In this document: positions 50,120 to 59,221 of the stretch, piece by piece | Position numbering within the stretch: the first letter of the stretch is position 1 | How the letters are laid out: each line of letters starts with the position of its first letter | Origin: Flavimaribacter sediminis | Lineage (GTDB): Bacteria; Pseudomonadota; Alphaproteobacteria; Rhizobiales; Rhizobiaceae | Assembly: GCF_019492055.1 (NCBI RefSeq) | Contig: NZ_JAICBX010000001.1 | Coordinates: forward strand, 62,001 to 126,000 | DNA length: 64,000 bases | Direction: 5' to 3' | Translations under genes and position numbers: made by a program | The notes under the pieces: generated by a model | What the model saw: only the letters and a program-made list of their open reading frames with translations | What the model was told of the DNA's origin: nothing | Database searches by the model: none

Positions 50120-51982
50120 ATGAAATATGCTCCTCCCTTCCAGTGCACCAACGGGTTTTTGCCGGTTCTTGTCGCATTCATCGCCCTGGCGCTGATCCCG
50201 CTCTTCCTGACCGAGACTTACGCCAGGCACACGCTCATCCTGGTTTTCGTCTACGCCATTCTCGCCTCCAACTGGGACATTTCGCTGGGGCTTGGCGGCA
50301 TCGTCAATTTCGCCCATCTGGCGTTCTTCGCGATCGGTCTCTACAGTTTCGGCATTTTCGGCAAGGTGCTGGGCATCGACCCGTGGATCGCCTTGCTGCT
50401 TTCACCTCTGCTGGCGGTAGCCTTCGCCGCGCTGCTCGCCATTCCCATTCTGCGGCTTGAGGGCATCTACGTCATCCTGGTGACGATCGCCGCCGCGCAA
50501 TTGCTTCTGCAGATCGTCGTCAGCCAATCAGATTATACGGGCGGAACCAGCGGCATGGTGCTTCTGCCGCGGCTGGAGATCTTCGGCTACAAGCTCAGCA
50601 AGGACAACCGCATCGGCTATTATTATCTCGCCCTGGCGCTGCTGACATTCTCCACTTTCTTTCTCTACAAGCTGCAGCGCTCGTCGCTCGGGCGCGCCAT
50701 CAAGGCGCTGCGCGACAACAAGTATTACGCCATTGCCCGCGGCGTTTCCGAGGGCAGGCTGCGTCTCTACACGTTGTGCGCATCGGCTTTGTTCCCGGGG
50801 CTTGCCGGTGGCTTCTACGGGGCCTATCTGCGCGTCGCCTCGCCGGATGTCTTCGGCCTCGGCTTCCTGACGATTACGCTCTCGATCCTGCTGCTCGGTG
50901 GCCTCTCCACCATCTGGGGGTCTCTGATCGCAGCCTTCGTCATCACCATTCTCGCGCAAGTCCTCGGCGACTACGGCGCCTGGCGCAGCATCATCATCGC
51001 GCTCGTGATCATCGCCGTGGTCGTCGTCTATCCGGGCGGGCTGTTCGCCGCCGTCCAGGAAGGCTGGGGCGCGTTCAACCGCTTCAGAACCGATGCGAGG
51101 GCCAGCTGGCGGCGGTCGCGCGGCGCAGATATGCGAAAAGCCGTGATGGGCGCGCGCGACAGGCTCGTCGAGACGCGTCACGGCAAGATATCGGTTTGCG
51201 AGTCGGGACAGGGAGACGAGGCGATCCTCTTCATTCACGGCAATTCGTCGTGCAAGGAGGTCTTCCGGCATCAATTCGCGGAATTCGGCAAGGACCATCG
51301 GGTGGTGGCCTTCGACCTGCCGGGCCACGGCGTTTCGCCCAACGCCGACCCGGAGGAAGATTACAGCATCGAGGCCTATTCCGAGATCGCCTGCGACATC
51401 GTCGAAAAACTGGGTCTCGGAAAACCGATCGTGTTCGGCTGGTCGCTCGGCGGCTATGTGGCGTTGGAATATGCGGCCCGCGGCTACCCGTCGAGCGCAG
51501 TCGCAATTTGCGGCACCTCGCCTGTCGGCAAGTTTCCGGAAGACATGCCGCGCGGCTACATCGCGACCCCCCACATGGAGCTAGCCGGAAAGCGGTTCCA
51601 CTCGCCGCATGAGAAAGCCAATTACGCGGCGCATACGATCGGCATGGAAAAGGGGGGCGAACCGCTCGTCTGGCAGGCGGTCTGGCGGACCGACGGGCTT
51701 GCGCGCGAGCAGGCCTTCTCCAAACTCAAGACCTGCAACTGGCCGCGCCAGGTGCGGATGTTGAAAGATGGAAAGATACCCTTCGCGATGATCAACGGAC
51801 CGAAAGATCCCTTCATCAATCACGAGTACTGCCGGACCTTTGGATATGGCAATATCTGGGGCGGCGAGCCGCAAAATGTCGCTGAGGCGGGCCATGCGCC
51901 GTTCCTCGAGGATCATGAAACCTTTAACCGGATGTTGCGGGATTTCCTGACCTGGACGAAAGGTCCTGCGAGGGCGGACTGA
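50120..51982 (+). CDS. LivM-type permease fused to an AidH-like alpha/beta hydrolase
   Basis: This single 620-residue frame has two parts. Residues 1 to about 320 are a LivM permease (ILASNWDISLGLGGIVNFAHLAFFAIG, coupling loop LQRSSLGRAIKALRDNKYYAIARGVSEGRLR). Residues about 345-620 are an alpha/beta hydrolase: oxyanion loop FIHGNSS (371-377), nucleophile elbow GWSLGG with Ser442, acid Asp563 in NGPKDPF, and His592 in AGHAPF. The hydrolase part closely parallels my memory of the AHL lactonase AidH (GNSS, DLPGHG, FGWSLGG, TDG-AR, FGN-W-G, AGHAPF). A fusion of a permease to a soluble hydrolase is unusual. The C-terminal position implies the enzyme sits on the cytoplasmic face. No internal ribosome site is evident before Met338. 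Confidence 0.85.
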   Translation: MKYAPPFQCTNGFLPVLVAFIALALIPLFLTETYARHTLILVFVYAILASNWDISLGLGGIVNFAHLAFFAIGLYSFGIFGKVLGIDPWIALLLSPLLAVAFAALLAIPILRLEGIYVILVTIAAAQLLLQIVVSQSDYTGGTSGMVLLPRLEIFGYKLSKDNRIGYYYLALALLTFSTFFLYKLQRSSLGRAIKALRDNKYYAIARGVSEGRLRLYTLCASALFPGLAGGFYGAYLRVASPDVFGLGFLTITLSILLLGGLSTIWGSLIAAFVITILAQVLGDYGAWRSIIIALVIIAVVVVYPGGLFAAVQEGWGAFNRFRTDARASWRRSRGADMRKAVMGARDRLVETRHGKISVCESGQGDEAILFIHGNSSCKEVFRHQFAEFGKDHRVVAFDLPGHGVSPNADPEEDYSIEAYSEIACDIVEKLGLGKPIVFGWSLGGYVALEYAARGYPSSAVAICGTSPVGKFPEDMPRGYIATPHMELAGKRFHSPHEKANYAAHTIGMEKGGEPLVWQAVWRTDGLAREQAFSKLKTCNWPRQVRMLKDGKIPFAMINGPKDPFINHEYCRTFGYGNIWGGEPQNVAEAGHAPFLEDHETFNRMLRDFLTWTKGPARAD

Positions 51983-52093
51983 CCGTTTTTCCTTCGCTGG
52001 TCCGCTTTGGTTATTGTGGCCATACGCACATATTGCTGGGTGATTGCTACTTATAGTTTATCCTGTCGTAAATATACTTCGCGGGAGGATGCC

Positions 52094-52783
52094 ATGAACA
52101 GACAGGAACTTGGCCAGTCGCTGAACCTCAAGATCGAGATGATCCCGGAGGGCGCTTCAAATCGCAGCGGCCGAACGATCACGCCGCAATACATCACCAT
52201 TCACAACACCTCCAACGACCGGGCAGGAGCCGACGCCAACGCCCATTCGCGCTTCGTTCGGGAAAAGGGGTGTTATGTGCTTCCGTCGGGAAAACAGAAC
52301 TTTGTTTCCTGGCATTTCACCGTCGACGACAAGTGCGTCATCAAGCACCTGCCGGTAAACGAGCGCGCCATTCACGCCGGCGCCGGCAACGCCGTCAGCA
52401 TCGGCATCGAGATCTGCATGCACAAGGGGATCGACCAGGCGGCCGCCAATGCGCGCGCCGAGCGCCTGGTCGCGGCTTTGATGCATGATCTCAACATTGC
52501 TCCAGCCAATGTCCGGCCGCACAAGGCTTGGACTGGAAAGGCATGTCCGGTTCTGCTGCTGTCAACGTTTGATGGTTTTGTCCGCAACAGCGACCGGATG
52601 TGCCGGGAAGTTCGGGCGTATGTCGTGCCGGAAAGCCTGCTCAGCGCTCGGGAGTTCGAGGCGCCGGAACCACCGGCGGAGGATGTCGTCCTGGAAAGTC
52701 TCGGCGTCGGCCCTGAAGAGGAAATCAGCCATGACGAGGAACACGAACTGATCGCCGAGGCGGTCAATGCGTTTGTTCAGTAG
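52094..52783 (+). CDS. N-acetylmuramoyl-L-alanine amidase (PGRP/amidase_2 domain)
   Basis: This 229-residue protein starts at the ATG after GGGAGG. The amidase_2 domain covers about 10-165: YITIHNTSNDRAGADANAHSRFV holds the first zinc His, FVSWHFTVDDKCVIKHLPVNERAIHAGAG the conserved WHF-D, and VRPHKAWTGKACPVLLL the second His and the Cys ligand. It cuts the lactam bond between muramic acid and the peptide stem. No signal peptide is visible. The acidic C-terminal tail (about 185-229) is unlike the catalytic part. Lack of a leader fits phage- or toxin-type amidases or intracellular recycling. It converges on an unknown gene. Confidence 0.85.
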   Translation: MNRQELGQSLNLKIEMIPEGASNRSGRTITPQYITIHNTSNDRAGADANAHSRFVREKGCYVLPSGKQNFVSWHFTVDDKCVIKHLPVNERAIHAGAGNAVSIGIEICMHKGIDQAAANARAERLVAALMHDLNIAPANVRPHKAWTGKACPVLLLSTFDGFVRNSDRMCREVRAYVVPESLLSAREFEAPEPPAEDVVLESLGVGPEEEISHDEEHELIAEAVNAFVQ

Positions 52784-52806
52784 ATCGTTCGGCTCCGGCG
52801 CGCCGA

Positions 52807-53616
52807 TCAGATAATCGGGATGGACGCGACGAAATCCTTGCTCTTTTCGCCGAGCCGCTGTCTCACGATGTCTCTCAGATCAGTATAGAATGTTGTGTCG
52901 AGCACGAGCCTTTGGGCGGCGGTCCACATTTCGATCTCCTGGCTCCCCCAGCCGAAGAAGAGGACGTTTCTGCGATTGTCGTTGGAACGGTAGTAGAACG
53001 CCCCCATGGCCATGCCGATGGCGCCGTTATCGGCTGCCTCGGCCGCTCCGATCTGGAAATTGCCGCCGGTTTCCACCGACACGTTGAAATCGAAGAGTTT
53101 GATCTGCCGTGAATCGTCGGCCATCTTGCCGAGAGAATCGATCGCCGCCTCCAGAATGGCGAGCTGGTTGCCGGTGGCCACCGCGGTGATCACGCCGATC
53201 GCTTCCTGGCTCATGAGCATCGCGCCCTCGGCGCGCCGGCTCTGCTGGAAGGCGAAGCCCTCGATCACCCAGCCCATTTTCGTCAGAACCTCGACATAGG
53301 CGTCATACCACTCGCGAATCTGAGACCCCCGATTGAACTCCGCATCGGCGGCGCGGGCGGCGAACTGGGTCGAATCGAGCACGTCGCCCTTTTGCTCGGC
53401 GCTCACGCCTTCGACAAATGCGATCAGATTGGACGCGTTTATGGCGGCCTTGTGTTCCTCCTGTATGTCCCGCAGATCACTCCAGGGATCGCTCGTCGCC
53501 GCTGCATTTTCGGGCATGATCTCCGAACCCGGCATGCCGGGCATAAGTGGAGCCGGCTCGGCGAGCGTAAGCGCCTCGATAGCTTCGATGGATGATTTAA
53601 GGTCCGTTTTCGCCAT
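52807..53616 (-). CDS. Conserved hypothetical protein (269 aa)
   Basis: I do not recognise a named family. The ~55-residue N-terminus is Ala/Pro-rich and probably flexible. A compact domain follows: AFVEGVSAEQKGDVLDSTQFAARAADAEFNRGSQIREWYDAYVEVLTKMGWVIEGFAFQ, then helices (AIGVITAVATGNQLAILEAAIDSLGKM) and a beta-rich C-terminus (IKLFDFNVSVETGGNFQIG, then AFYYRSNDNRRNVLFFGWGS). There is no signal peptide or membrane helix. The pattern of QKGDVLDS...WY..Y...L...GWV recalls proteins of unknown function I have seen near insecticidal or secreted effector loci, but I cannot name them. It is convergent with the amidase gene. Confidence 0.7.
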   Translation of the reverse strand: MAKTDLKSSIEAIEALTLAEPAPLMPGMPGSEIMPENAAATSDPWSDLRDIQEEHKAAINASNLIAFVEGVSAEQKGDVLDSTQFAARAADAEFNRGSQIREWYDAYVEVLTKMGWVIEGFAFQQSRRAEGAMLMSQEAIGVITAVATGNQLAILEAAIDSLGKMADDSRQIKLFDFNVSVETGGNFQIGAAEAADNGAIGMAMGAFYYRSNDNRRNVLFFGWGSQEIEMWTAAQRLVLDTTFYTDLRDIVRQRLGEKSKDFVASIPII

Positions 53617-53746
53617 TTTTACCTCCCCTGGTCGCCATTGAGAGGAAGTATAGCAATCACCAATTGCAGCGTCACGAAAGAAACTGGTCGGCCTTCAAAG
53701 AACTATCACATCTATGAAAGCAGAAATGTCGTTGCTCTTCGAATCG

Positions 53747-54295
53747 TCAGCGCGGACGCGCCGGATTTCCTAACACCGTTGTGTCGGCCGCCACATCCCG
53801 TGTGACGACCGCGCCCGCCGCAACAATCGCGCCGTCGCCGATTGTGACGCCCGGCATGATAATCGCGCCGCCGCCGATCCACACTTCGCGGCCGATCGTT
53901 ACGGGCTTCGCGATCTCTATCCCTTCGGTGCGAAGTTTCCTGTCCTTGTGGTGCTGGGCGCAGTAGATCTGCACATTTGGGCCCAGCATTGTCTGATCGC
54001 CTATGCTGACGGGTGCGGTATCGAGAATGACGCAGCCGGCGTTCAGATAGACGCCTCGGCCAAGGGTAACGTTGAGCCCGTAGGCGCAGTGGAACGGCGC
54101 TTCGAGATAAGCGTCCTCGGCGATGCTCTGAAGCAACTGGACGAGGTAGGGACCCGCGCTGCGGCGCTCGTCCGGGGGCATTGTGTTGTGCTGATGAACG
54201 GCCCGGCGCGCCCGTTTGCGCAGTTCGTCCAGTTCTGCGTCAAGGCAGGTGTACCATTCGCCCGCCGCCATTTTCTCCCGTTCGGATCGCGCCAT
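53747..54295 (-). CDS. Sugar O-acetyltransferase (maltose/NodL type)
   Basis: This 182-residue left-handed beta-helix acetyltransferase starts with the Mac domain ([34 protein letters not shown]). Hexapeptide repeats follow ([46 protein letters not shown]), with the catalytic His in AQHH and the C-terminal [29 protein letters not shown]. It transfers acetyl from acetyl-CoA to a sugar or related hydroxyl. It starts 1 bp after the P450 stop codon on the same strand, so the two enzymes are probably a tailoring pair. Confidence 0.88.
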   Translation of the reverse strand: MARSEREKMAAGEWYTCLDAELDELRKRARRAVHQHNTMPPDERRSAGPYLVQLLQSIAEDAYLEAPFHCAYGLNVTLGRGVYLNAGCVILDTAPVSIGDQTMLGPNVQIYCAQHHKDRKLRTEGIEIAKPVTIGREVWIGGGAIIMPGVTIGDGAIVAAGAVVTRDVAADTTVLGNPARPR

Positions 54296-54296
54296 C

Positions 54297-55541
54297 TCAG
54301 GCCTCCTTCAGGCGTAGATGTAGGGATCGCGGACCGCGGGCCTGAAGGCCGGGTTTGTAGGTCGGTTTCTCCAGGAGCTCGATCGAAATGAAACGGTTGA
54401 GCAGCGACGTGAAAATTACTTCCATGTCGAGCCTCGAAAGATGATTGCCGAGACAGAAATGCGGACCGGCGCCAAAGGCGATGTGGCGGTTGGGCGTGCG
54501 CGTGACATCGAAACTGTCGGGGTTCTCGAAGACCGCGGGATCTCGATTGGCGGAAGCATAGAGCAGTCCAAATTTCGTGCCTTTCGGGTAACGCCGTCCT
54601 TTCAGTTCGATCTCCTCGGAGTTGTGGCGGTGGAAGAAGGGCAGGGGCGATTCGTAGCGAAACATTTCCTGCACGGCCGTTCCGATCAGCGCAGGATTGT
54701 CCCGCAGTTTCTGCATCTGGTCTGGAAATTCCAGCAGCGCATGCATGCCGCTCCCGAGAACGTCGATCGTCGATCCGTGTCCTGCTTTCAGGATCAGCAT
54801 GACCGTCGCAATAAATTCGTCTTCCAGAAAACCGCCATTCCGCTCCACTTCGAGAAGCTGGGATATCAGGTCGTCTTTCGGATTCTTTTCGCGCTCGGCT
54901 TTCAGTGCGATCATGTATTCGGCGAATTCGCGCGTCGCATTTTCCGCGACGCGCTTTTTCTCCTCCGTTCTGTCGATGTCGAAATACCGGACGATCTCCT
55001 CCGACCATTCGCGCAATTTCGGACAGTCCTCATCCGGCACGCCGAGCATGCGCCCGATAATGTGTCCCGGAACATGCGAGGCCAGTTCAGAGACGAAATC
55101 GATCTCGTCACGATCCGAAAGACTGTCCAGCAATCCGTCGACATAGTCCTGGATCAGCGCCTGCCAGTGACTGACCGCAGAGGATGTGAAATAGCCAAAA
55201 ATCTGCCTGCGCAGGCGATCATGGACCGGCCCGTCGCTTTCCAGAAGGTTCACCTGAACGTAACGTTCATGGTACGGCATGTCATGCCAGTTGTTTTGGC
55301 GCTGCAACGCTTCAAGTTCGTCCCGCGTGGCTATCCCTTCCAGCGAACGAACCATGCGCTTGTCGAGCGCGAGCGCCCGCACATCCTCGAACCGCGATGC
55401 GATCCAGACGTCGAAATCTTCGAAGTAATAGAAGTCGTCTCCTTCCCGCAGCCTTGCATAAGCTGCATAGGGATCTCTGGTAAACGCCTCTGAAAGCGGC
55501 TCGAATGCCCATTCAGTCGAAAGACCGCGTGCGATACTCAT
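54297..55541 (-). CDS. Cytochrome P450 with altered I-helix motif
   Basis: This 414-residue soluble bacterial P450 has the K-helix ExxR in [17 protein letters not shown] and the heme loop [20 protein letters not shown] with the thiolate Cys363. The I-helix, normally (A/G)Gx(D/E)T(T/S), reads AGHGSTID (253-260), so the acidic residue is Gly and the Thr is Ser. The acid-alcohol pair guides proton delivery for oxygen activation, and its loss may mean peroxygenase-like or other chemistry. It is followed by an acetyltransferase gene with a 1-bp gap. No ferredoxin or reductase gene is adjacent. Confidence 0.9.
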   Translation of the reverse strand: MSIARGLSTEWAFEPLSEAFTRDPYAAYARLREGDDFYYFEDFDVWIASRFEDVRALALDKRMVRSLEGIATRDELEALQRQNNWHDMPYHERYVQVNLLESDGPVHDRLRRQIFGYFTSSAVSHWQALIQDYVDGLLDSLSDRDEIDFVSELASHVPGHIIGRMLGVPDEDCPKLREWSEEIVRYFDIDRTEEKKRVAENATREFAEYMIALKAEREKNPKDDLISQLLEVERNGGFLEDEFIATVMLILKAGHGSTIDVLGSGMHALLEFPDQMQKLRDNPALIGTAVQEMFRYESPLPFFHRHNSEEIELKGRRYPKGTKFGLLYASANRDPAVFENPDSFDVTRTPNRHIAFGAGPHFCLGNHLSRLDMEVIFTSLLNRFISIELLEKPTYKPGLQARGPRSLHLRLKEA

Positions 55542-55642
55542 GATGCGCCTCGTTTGTCTGTCTTCAAGTGGTGATACTGTAGGAAAAGACCGGCTCTACG
55601 CAATCGGGATCGCGCGAAACAATAATGACGACATCGTCACGC

Positions 55643-57034
55643 CTACAATATCAGCTGCGCATTACCCGGCCCTTCGTCAAGAATTGCGCGGAGCTTTTCC
55701 AATCCGGCCTTGAGCCGGCTTTCGTCGGCCTCGTGGCTCAGGCAGATTCGGATAGCGTTTGGCGCTGACTGCGCCGCTACAGCAAACGCCGTTCCGTTCG
55801 TTACCTTGACACCCCCGTCCGATGCCTCAAGAGTAAACTGGTCGGCGGACCACCCGTCGGGAAGCGTGAGCCAAAAATGAAGCCCATGGGTCACTTCAGG
55901 TATATATCCGCCAAGGATGTGTTGGGCTATTTGCTGGCGTTTATGTGCGGTTTTGATCTGCATTTCAGTCAGTTGTTCGGAGGTTCCATCCTGAATCCAT
56001 TGGGCGAAAATTTCCGTCATCAGTGGAGGGGGCATCCAGCAGGTCAGGTTCACCGCATTGCGAATTGGGTTGACCATTCTGGTCGGCGCGCAAACCAGAC
56101 CGACGCGCAACCCGGGAGCCAGGCATTTCGAAGCGCTGGTTATATAGATCGTGCGTTCCGGGGCGAGCATGGCCACCGGTTCGTGGCGATCCCTGTGCAG
56201 CAAACCGAACACATCATCTTCGATGAGAAGAATATCATGGCGACGGGCGATGCTGGACAAGGCTCTGCGCCGCTCCGCTTTCATCGTACGGCCGGTTGGC
56301 GTCTGGAGCGTCGGAGTTATGTAAAGGGCCTTGACCGAACGCTCACTGCATATCCGGTCGAGTTCGTCAGGGCGGACGCCGTCCTCGTCAATCGCAACGG
56401 GCGCAATTTTCAGGCTCAGACGGGCAGCCATCGCCTTGACAGGCGCGTAGGTCAGCGCTTCGGTCAACAACAGGTCCCCCGGCCGGGTGAGCGCCGTTAA
56501 CGCTGCAAATACGCCGTGCTGCGCGCCGGAGGAAATGACGATCCGGTCCGACTCGGACCTGACGCCATGTCGTCGCAGCCATTCGATGCAGGCGTCTGCG
56601 ACGCGGCCGGAGTCGGATTCCGTCTGGTAATCGGCGAGAGCGGACAGCGTTTGCGATTGTCCAAGTACGGCGCAGGCCTGTGCGAGTTTTGAACCAGCCA
56701 GACCCGGTAACGGAAGATTGCGGGAGAGGTCGATAGGGCCTGTGCGCTTTCTGGTCAAACCGCCATCATCACCTGTCTCCCGGATTGTCGAAGGTCCCCG
56801 GACAAAGGTGCCCCGCCCGACTTCGCCGCGAATCAAGGCGCGTTCCACGGCTTCCGAATAGGCCCTGCTTGTCGTGTTCGGAGACACGTCCAGTTGATAG
56901 GCCAGTTCGCGATGCGGCGGCAGCTTTGCCCCATAGGACAGTCTCCCGCTTTTGATATCATCAGCGAGGGCTTCAACAATCTGGAGGTATTTCGGTCCTC
57001 GTTTGCCTGTGAGGTCCGGCAGCCAAATTGCCAT
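55643..57034 (-). CDS. MocR/PdxR family regulator (GntR-HTH plus aminotransferase domain)
   Basis: The ATG at 57034 gives 463 residues starting MAIWLPDLTGKRGPKYLQIVEALADDI. A frame extending to a GTG at 57118 is possible. The N-terminal GntR winged helix (GAKLPPHRELAYQLDVSPNTTSRAYSEAVERALI) is followed by a type I aminotransferase-like domain. Its PLP lysine is in TIYITSASKCLAPGLRVGLV, with other contacts in ISSGAQHGVFAALTAL and LLIEDDVFGLLHRD. MocR proteins use PLP as a cofactor for sensing amines or amino acids and usually control a divergent gene, here the EamA transporter. Confidence 0.88.
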   Translation of the reverse strand: MAIWLPDLTGKRGPKYLQIVEALADDIKSGRLSYGAKLPPHRELAYQLDVSPNTTSRAYSEAVERALIRGEVGRGTFVRGPSTIRETGDDGGLTRKRTGPIDLSRNLPLPGLAGSKLAQACAVLGQSQTLSALADYQTESDSGRVADACIEWLRRHGVRSESDRIVISSGAQHGVFAALTALTRPGDLLLTEALTYAPVKAMAARLSLKIAPVAIDEDGVRPDELDRICSERSVKALYITPTLQTPTGRTMKAERRRALSSIARRHDILLIEDDVFGLLHRDRHEPVAMLAPERTIYITSASKCLAPGLRVGLVCAPTRMVNPIRNAVNLTCWMPPPLMTEIFAQWIQDGTSEQLTEMQIKTAHKRQQIAQHILGGYIPEVTHGLHFWLTLPDGWSADQFTLEASDGGVKVTNGTAFAVAAQSAPNAIRICLSHEADESRLKAGLEKLRAILDEGPGNAQLIL

Positions 57035-57118
57035 CAGTGCAATGTTTTCCTTGTTGGTGCTATTTTTCAGTGCAATATTGGATGCAATCAATGCATTTTG
57101 CAAGTCTGGATAACGCAC
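57035..57118. promoter_or_regulatory. MocR-EamA divergent control region with direct repeats
   Basis: CAGTGCAAT occurs at 57035-57043 and again at 57068-57076, 33 bp apart, with a related GATGCAATCAATGC next to the second copy. MocR-type regulators typically bind direct repeats in the shared promoter. This region also contains the possible upstream starts of both genes, so its exact limits are uncertain. Confidence 0.4.
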
Positions 57119-58060
57119 GTGGTCACTCCCAAAGCGTCGACGGGAGTCTCCCTGTCACTCGTCAGTCTCGGCCTTCTCGCGGTCATGCCAATCATCTCCA
57201 ATGGCCGGCCGGAGGGATTCAGCGCTCTGGGCTTTGCCTTTTATCTTTCGGTCTGGCAGACGATCTTCGCGCTTCCTCTGTTCGTCGTCGAGTTATGCTT
57301 CGGAAACAGAGGGATATTTGCGGCCGGTCTCGATTTTCGCGCGGCCTGGCGAACTGCTCTTGTGGCCGTTGCGACAGGAGCCATGTTCGGTTTGTCCACC
57401 TATCTTTATGTGCTCGGCGTCGAGCGGGCCGGAGCGGCTAGCGCATCAATTGCCCTGCAGGCTTATCCCGTCTTTTCCATTTTTTGGGAGACATTGTTTC
57501 TCAAACGCCGGAAATCGCCGTCGGAACTCGTATTGACGGCGGTGCTTGTTGCGGCTCTCTATTATCTCGGGACACAGGGAACGGGGCGGATTGACGGATT
57601 TTCCGCATGGTTTCTTGTCGCCCTTGCGGTGCCGTTCCTGTGGAGCATTGCCCACGTGATCATCAAGGAGGAATTCAATCGCGTGCCGATAACCCCGGCG
57701 CAGGTAACATTGTTTCGGGTGGCTGTTTCGTCGGTATTTCTGGCGATCATTCTGGCGTTTGTCGACCCGGCGGCATTCCTTGCCGATGCAAGCCGTCTCG
57801 ACTTCCAGTCATTCGCCGTTCTCATGGGACTGGTCTATTACCTTGAGCTGCTCGTCTGGTTCTATGCTGTGCGCCATATCGACGTCTCCCTGGCCAGTTC
57901 CATCACAACGCCGTGGCCGGCGTTCACCATGCTGCTGGCGGTGATTGTCCTGGGTAATGAGGTTGAGACCTATCAGATCGGCGCATTTGTGATTGTTGCG
58001 GCTTCGATTTACGGTCTCACCCTGGCTGGGTTGCAGAAAACTCGTCGTCAAAATGCGTGA
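57119..58060 (+). CDS. EamA/DMT family transporter
   Basis: This membrane protein of about 313 residues from a GTG start has ten hydrophobic helices in two EamA repeats. The first runs from VSLSLVSLGLLAVMPIISNG to ALYYLGTQG, the second from AWFLVALAVPFLWSIAHVI to FVIVAASIYGLTLAGL. The start is uncertain because the frame is open upstream, and the chosen GTG precedes the first helix directly. EamA carriers export amino acids and metabolites. The divergent MocR regulator suggests induction by its own substrate. It converges on the DUF1194 gene with 14 bp between. Confidence 0.82.
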   Translation: MVTPKASTGVSLSLVSLGLLAVMPIISNGRPEGFSALGFAFYLSVWQTIFALPLFVVELCFGNRGIFAAGLDFRAAWRTALVAVATGAMFGLSTYLYVLGVERAGAASASIALQAYPVFSIFWETLFLKRRKSPSELVLTAVLVAALYYLGTQGTGRIDGFSAWFLVALAVPFLWSIAHVIIKEEFNRVPITPAQVTLFRVAVSSVFLAIILAFVDPAAFLADASRLDFQSFAVLMGLVYYLELLVWFYAVRHIDVSLASSITTPWPAFTMLLAVIVLGNEVETYQIGAFVIVAASIYGLTLAGLQKTRRQNA

Positions 58061-58074
58061 CGAAGACGACAGCG

Positions 58075-58941
58075 TTACGGCTCGGACCAGATATCCCGCA
58101 TCCGGTTCCAGATTTTCTCTCCGACCAGGCAATCATAGGCTTCGCTCGCCTGAATGCGCACGACCAGGTCCCGGGCCATGGGCGGGGCGGCGTCAGCCAG
58201 TTCCAGAACAAGTTTCTGGCGAACGGCGGCCGGAAACTGCGACCATTCTTTGACCGGCAGAACGAACGACCTCGGCCCGCCGATGACGCAATGTCGATAA
58301 TACTGATCGAGATCATCCAGCATCCATTGCGTGCCCATGCCTTCTTTTGTCATCAGAGGCAAACCATTGATGACAATGCCGCGGGCGAGCGCCTCGTCGC
58401 GGGCAGGCACGACCGGCCGTCCATGATTGTTGGGCCCGTCGCCGGAAATATCGATGACCTGACGATTGGCGATGAAACCATTGTCTGCGAAAAGGCCTGA
58501 CGTAAAGTCGATTGCGCCCGAGATCGACGTGCGCCGCAAGGAATTCTCGAAACGGGCGGTGAGTTGTTCGGCGAAGACGCGGGCCTCGTCCACATTGCTG
58601 ATGATCATCCAGTCGACCACCACGTTCTGGGACCATGAACCGGCCCATTCGACATAGGTGATGGCTATGCGGCCGATCAGACCATTGCGAATGGCGCCTA
58701 TCACCTCGTCGCTGACGATGGCTTCGGCGTATCCACGTCTCTGGATTTCCAGTTCATTGGGAGTCATCGACCGGGAGACGTCGACAGCGAGGATAAGTTC
58801 GACGTCAACCTCTGTGTCGTCCGCAACAGAAATGCCGGCGGGGAAAACCGACGCCAGAATGAGAAGAAACAGGCAAACGAAATGTCTGGTGCTACAACCC
58901 GCTACCCGTTTCGGCGATTTACCGAAATCAGACATGGCCAT
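58075..58941 (-). CDS. DUF1194 protein (secreted von Willebrand A-like)
   Basis: This 288-residue protein has an N-terminal signal peptide (FVCLFLLILASVFPAGISVAD). The mature part has a vWA-like fold beginning VDVELILAVDVSRSMTPNELEIQRRGY, where DVSRSM is the metal-ion-dependent adhesion motif (DxSxS). It continues with RQVIDISGDGPNNHG. DUF1194 is common in alphaproteobacteria and has no assigned function. An alternative ATG two codons downstream is possible. It stands alone in its orientation. Confidence 0.88.
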   Translation of the reverse strand: MAMSDFGKSPKRVAGCSTRHFVCLFLLILASVFPAGISVADDTEVDVELILAVDVSRSMTPNELEIQRRGYAEAIVSDEVIGAIRNGLIGRIAITYVEWAGSWSQNVVVDWMIISNVDEARVFAEQLTARFENSLRRTSISGAIDFTSGLFADNGFIANRQVIDISGDGPNNHGRPVVPARDEALARGIVINGLPLMTKEGMGTQWMLDDLDQYYRHCVIGGPRSFVLPVKEWSQFPAAVRQKLVLELADAAPPMARDLVVRIQASEAYDCLVGEKIWNRMRDIWSEP

Positions 58942-59221
58942 TTAATAACGATAGCACGAATCCGAGCTTGTTGCGCGCTCTTTGCATCGCAACATCGATT
59001 TTCCTCAATGACATTTGCGGCGCCGGAAAGTGATCAGATCGACGCAGCGGCGCTGCAATGGCTGGAATTCACGCGCGGCAGGTGCAAGAATGAATCTCAC
59101 AGCTCTTGCAGGCAGAACGGATTGGCGAGGTCAACCGACCTGATCTGCTCGTTCGGGCTAATAAGTGAGCGGTTTTGGTCGAACCGACCGGCCCGTCAAA
59201 TTTAGCTATGAGGGGATTGCC

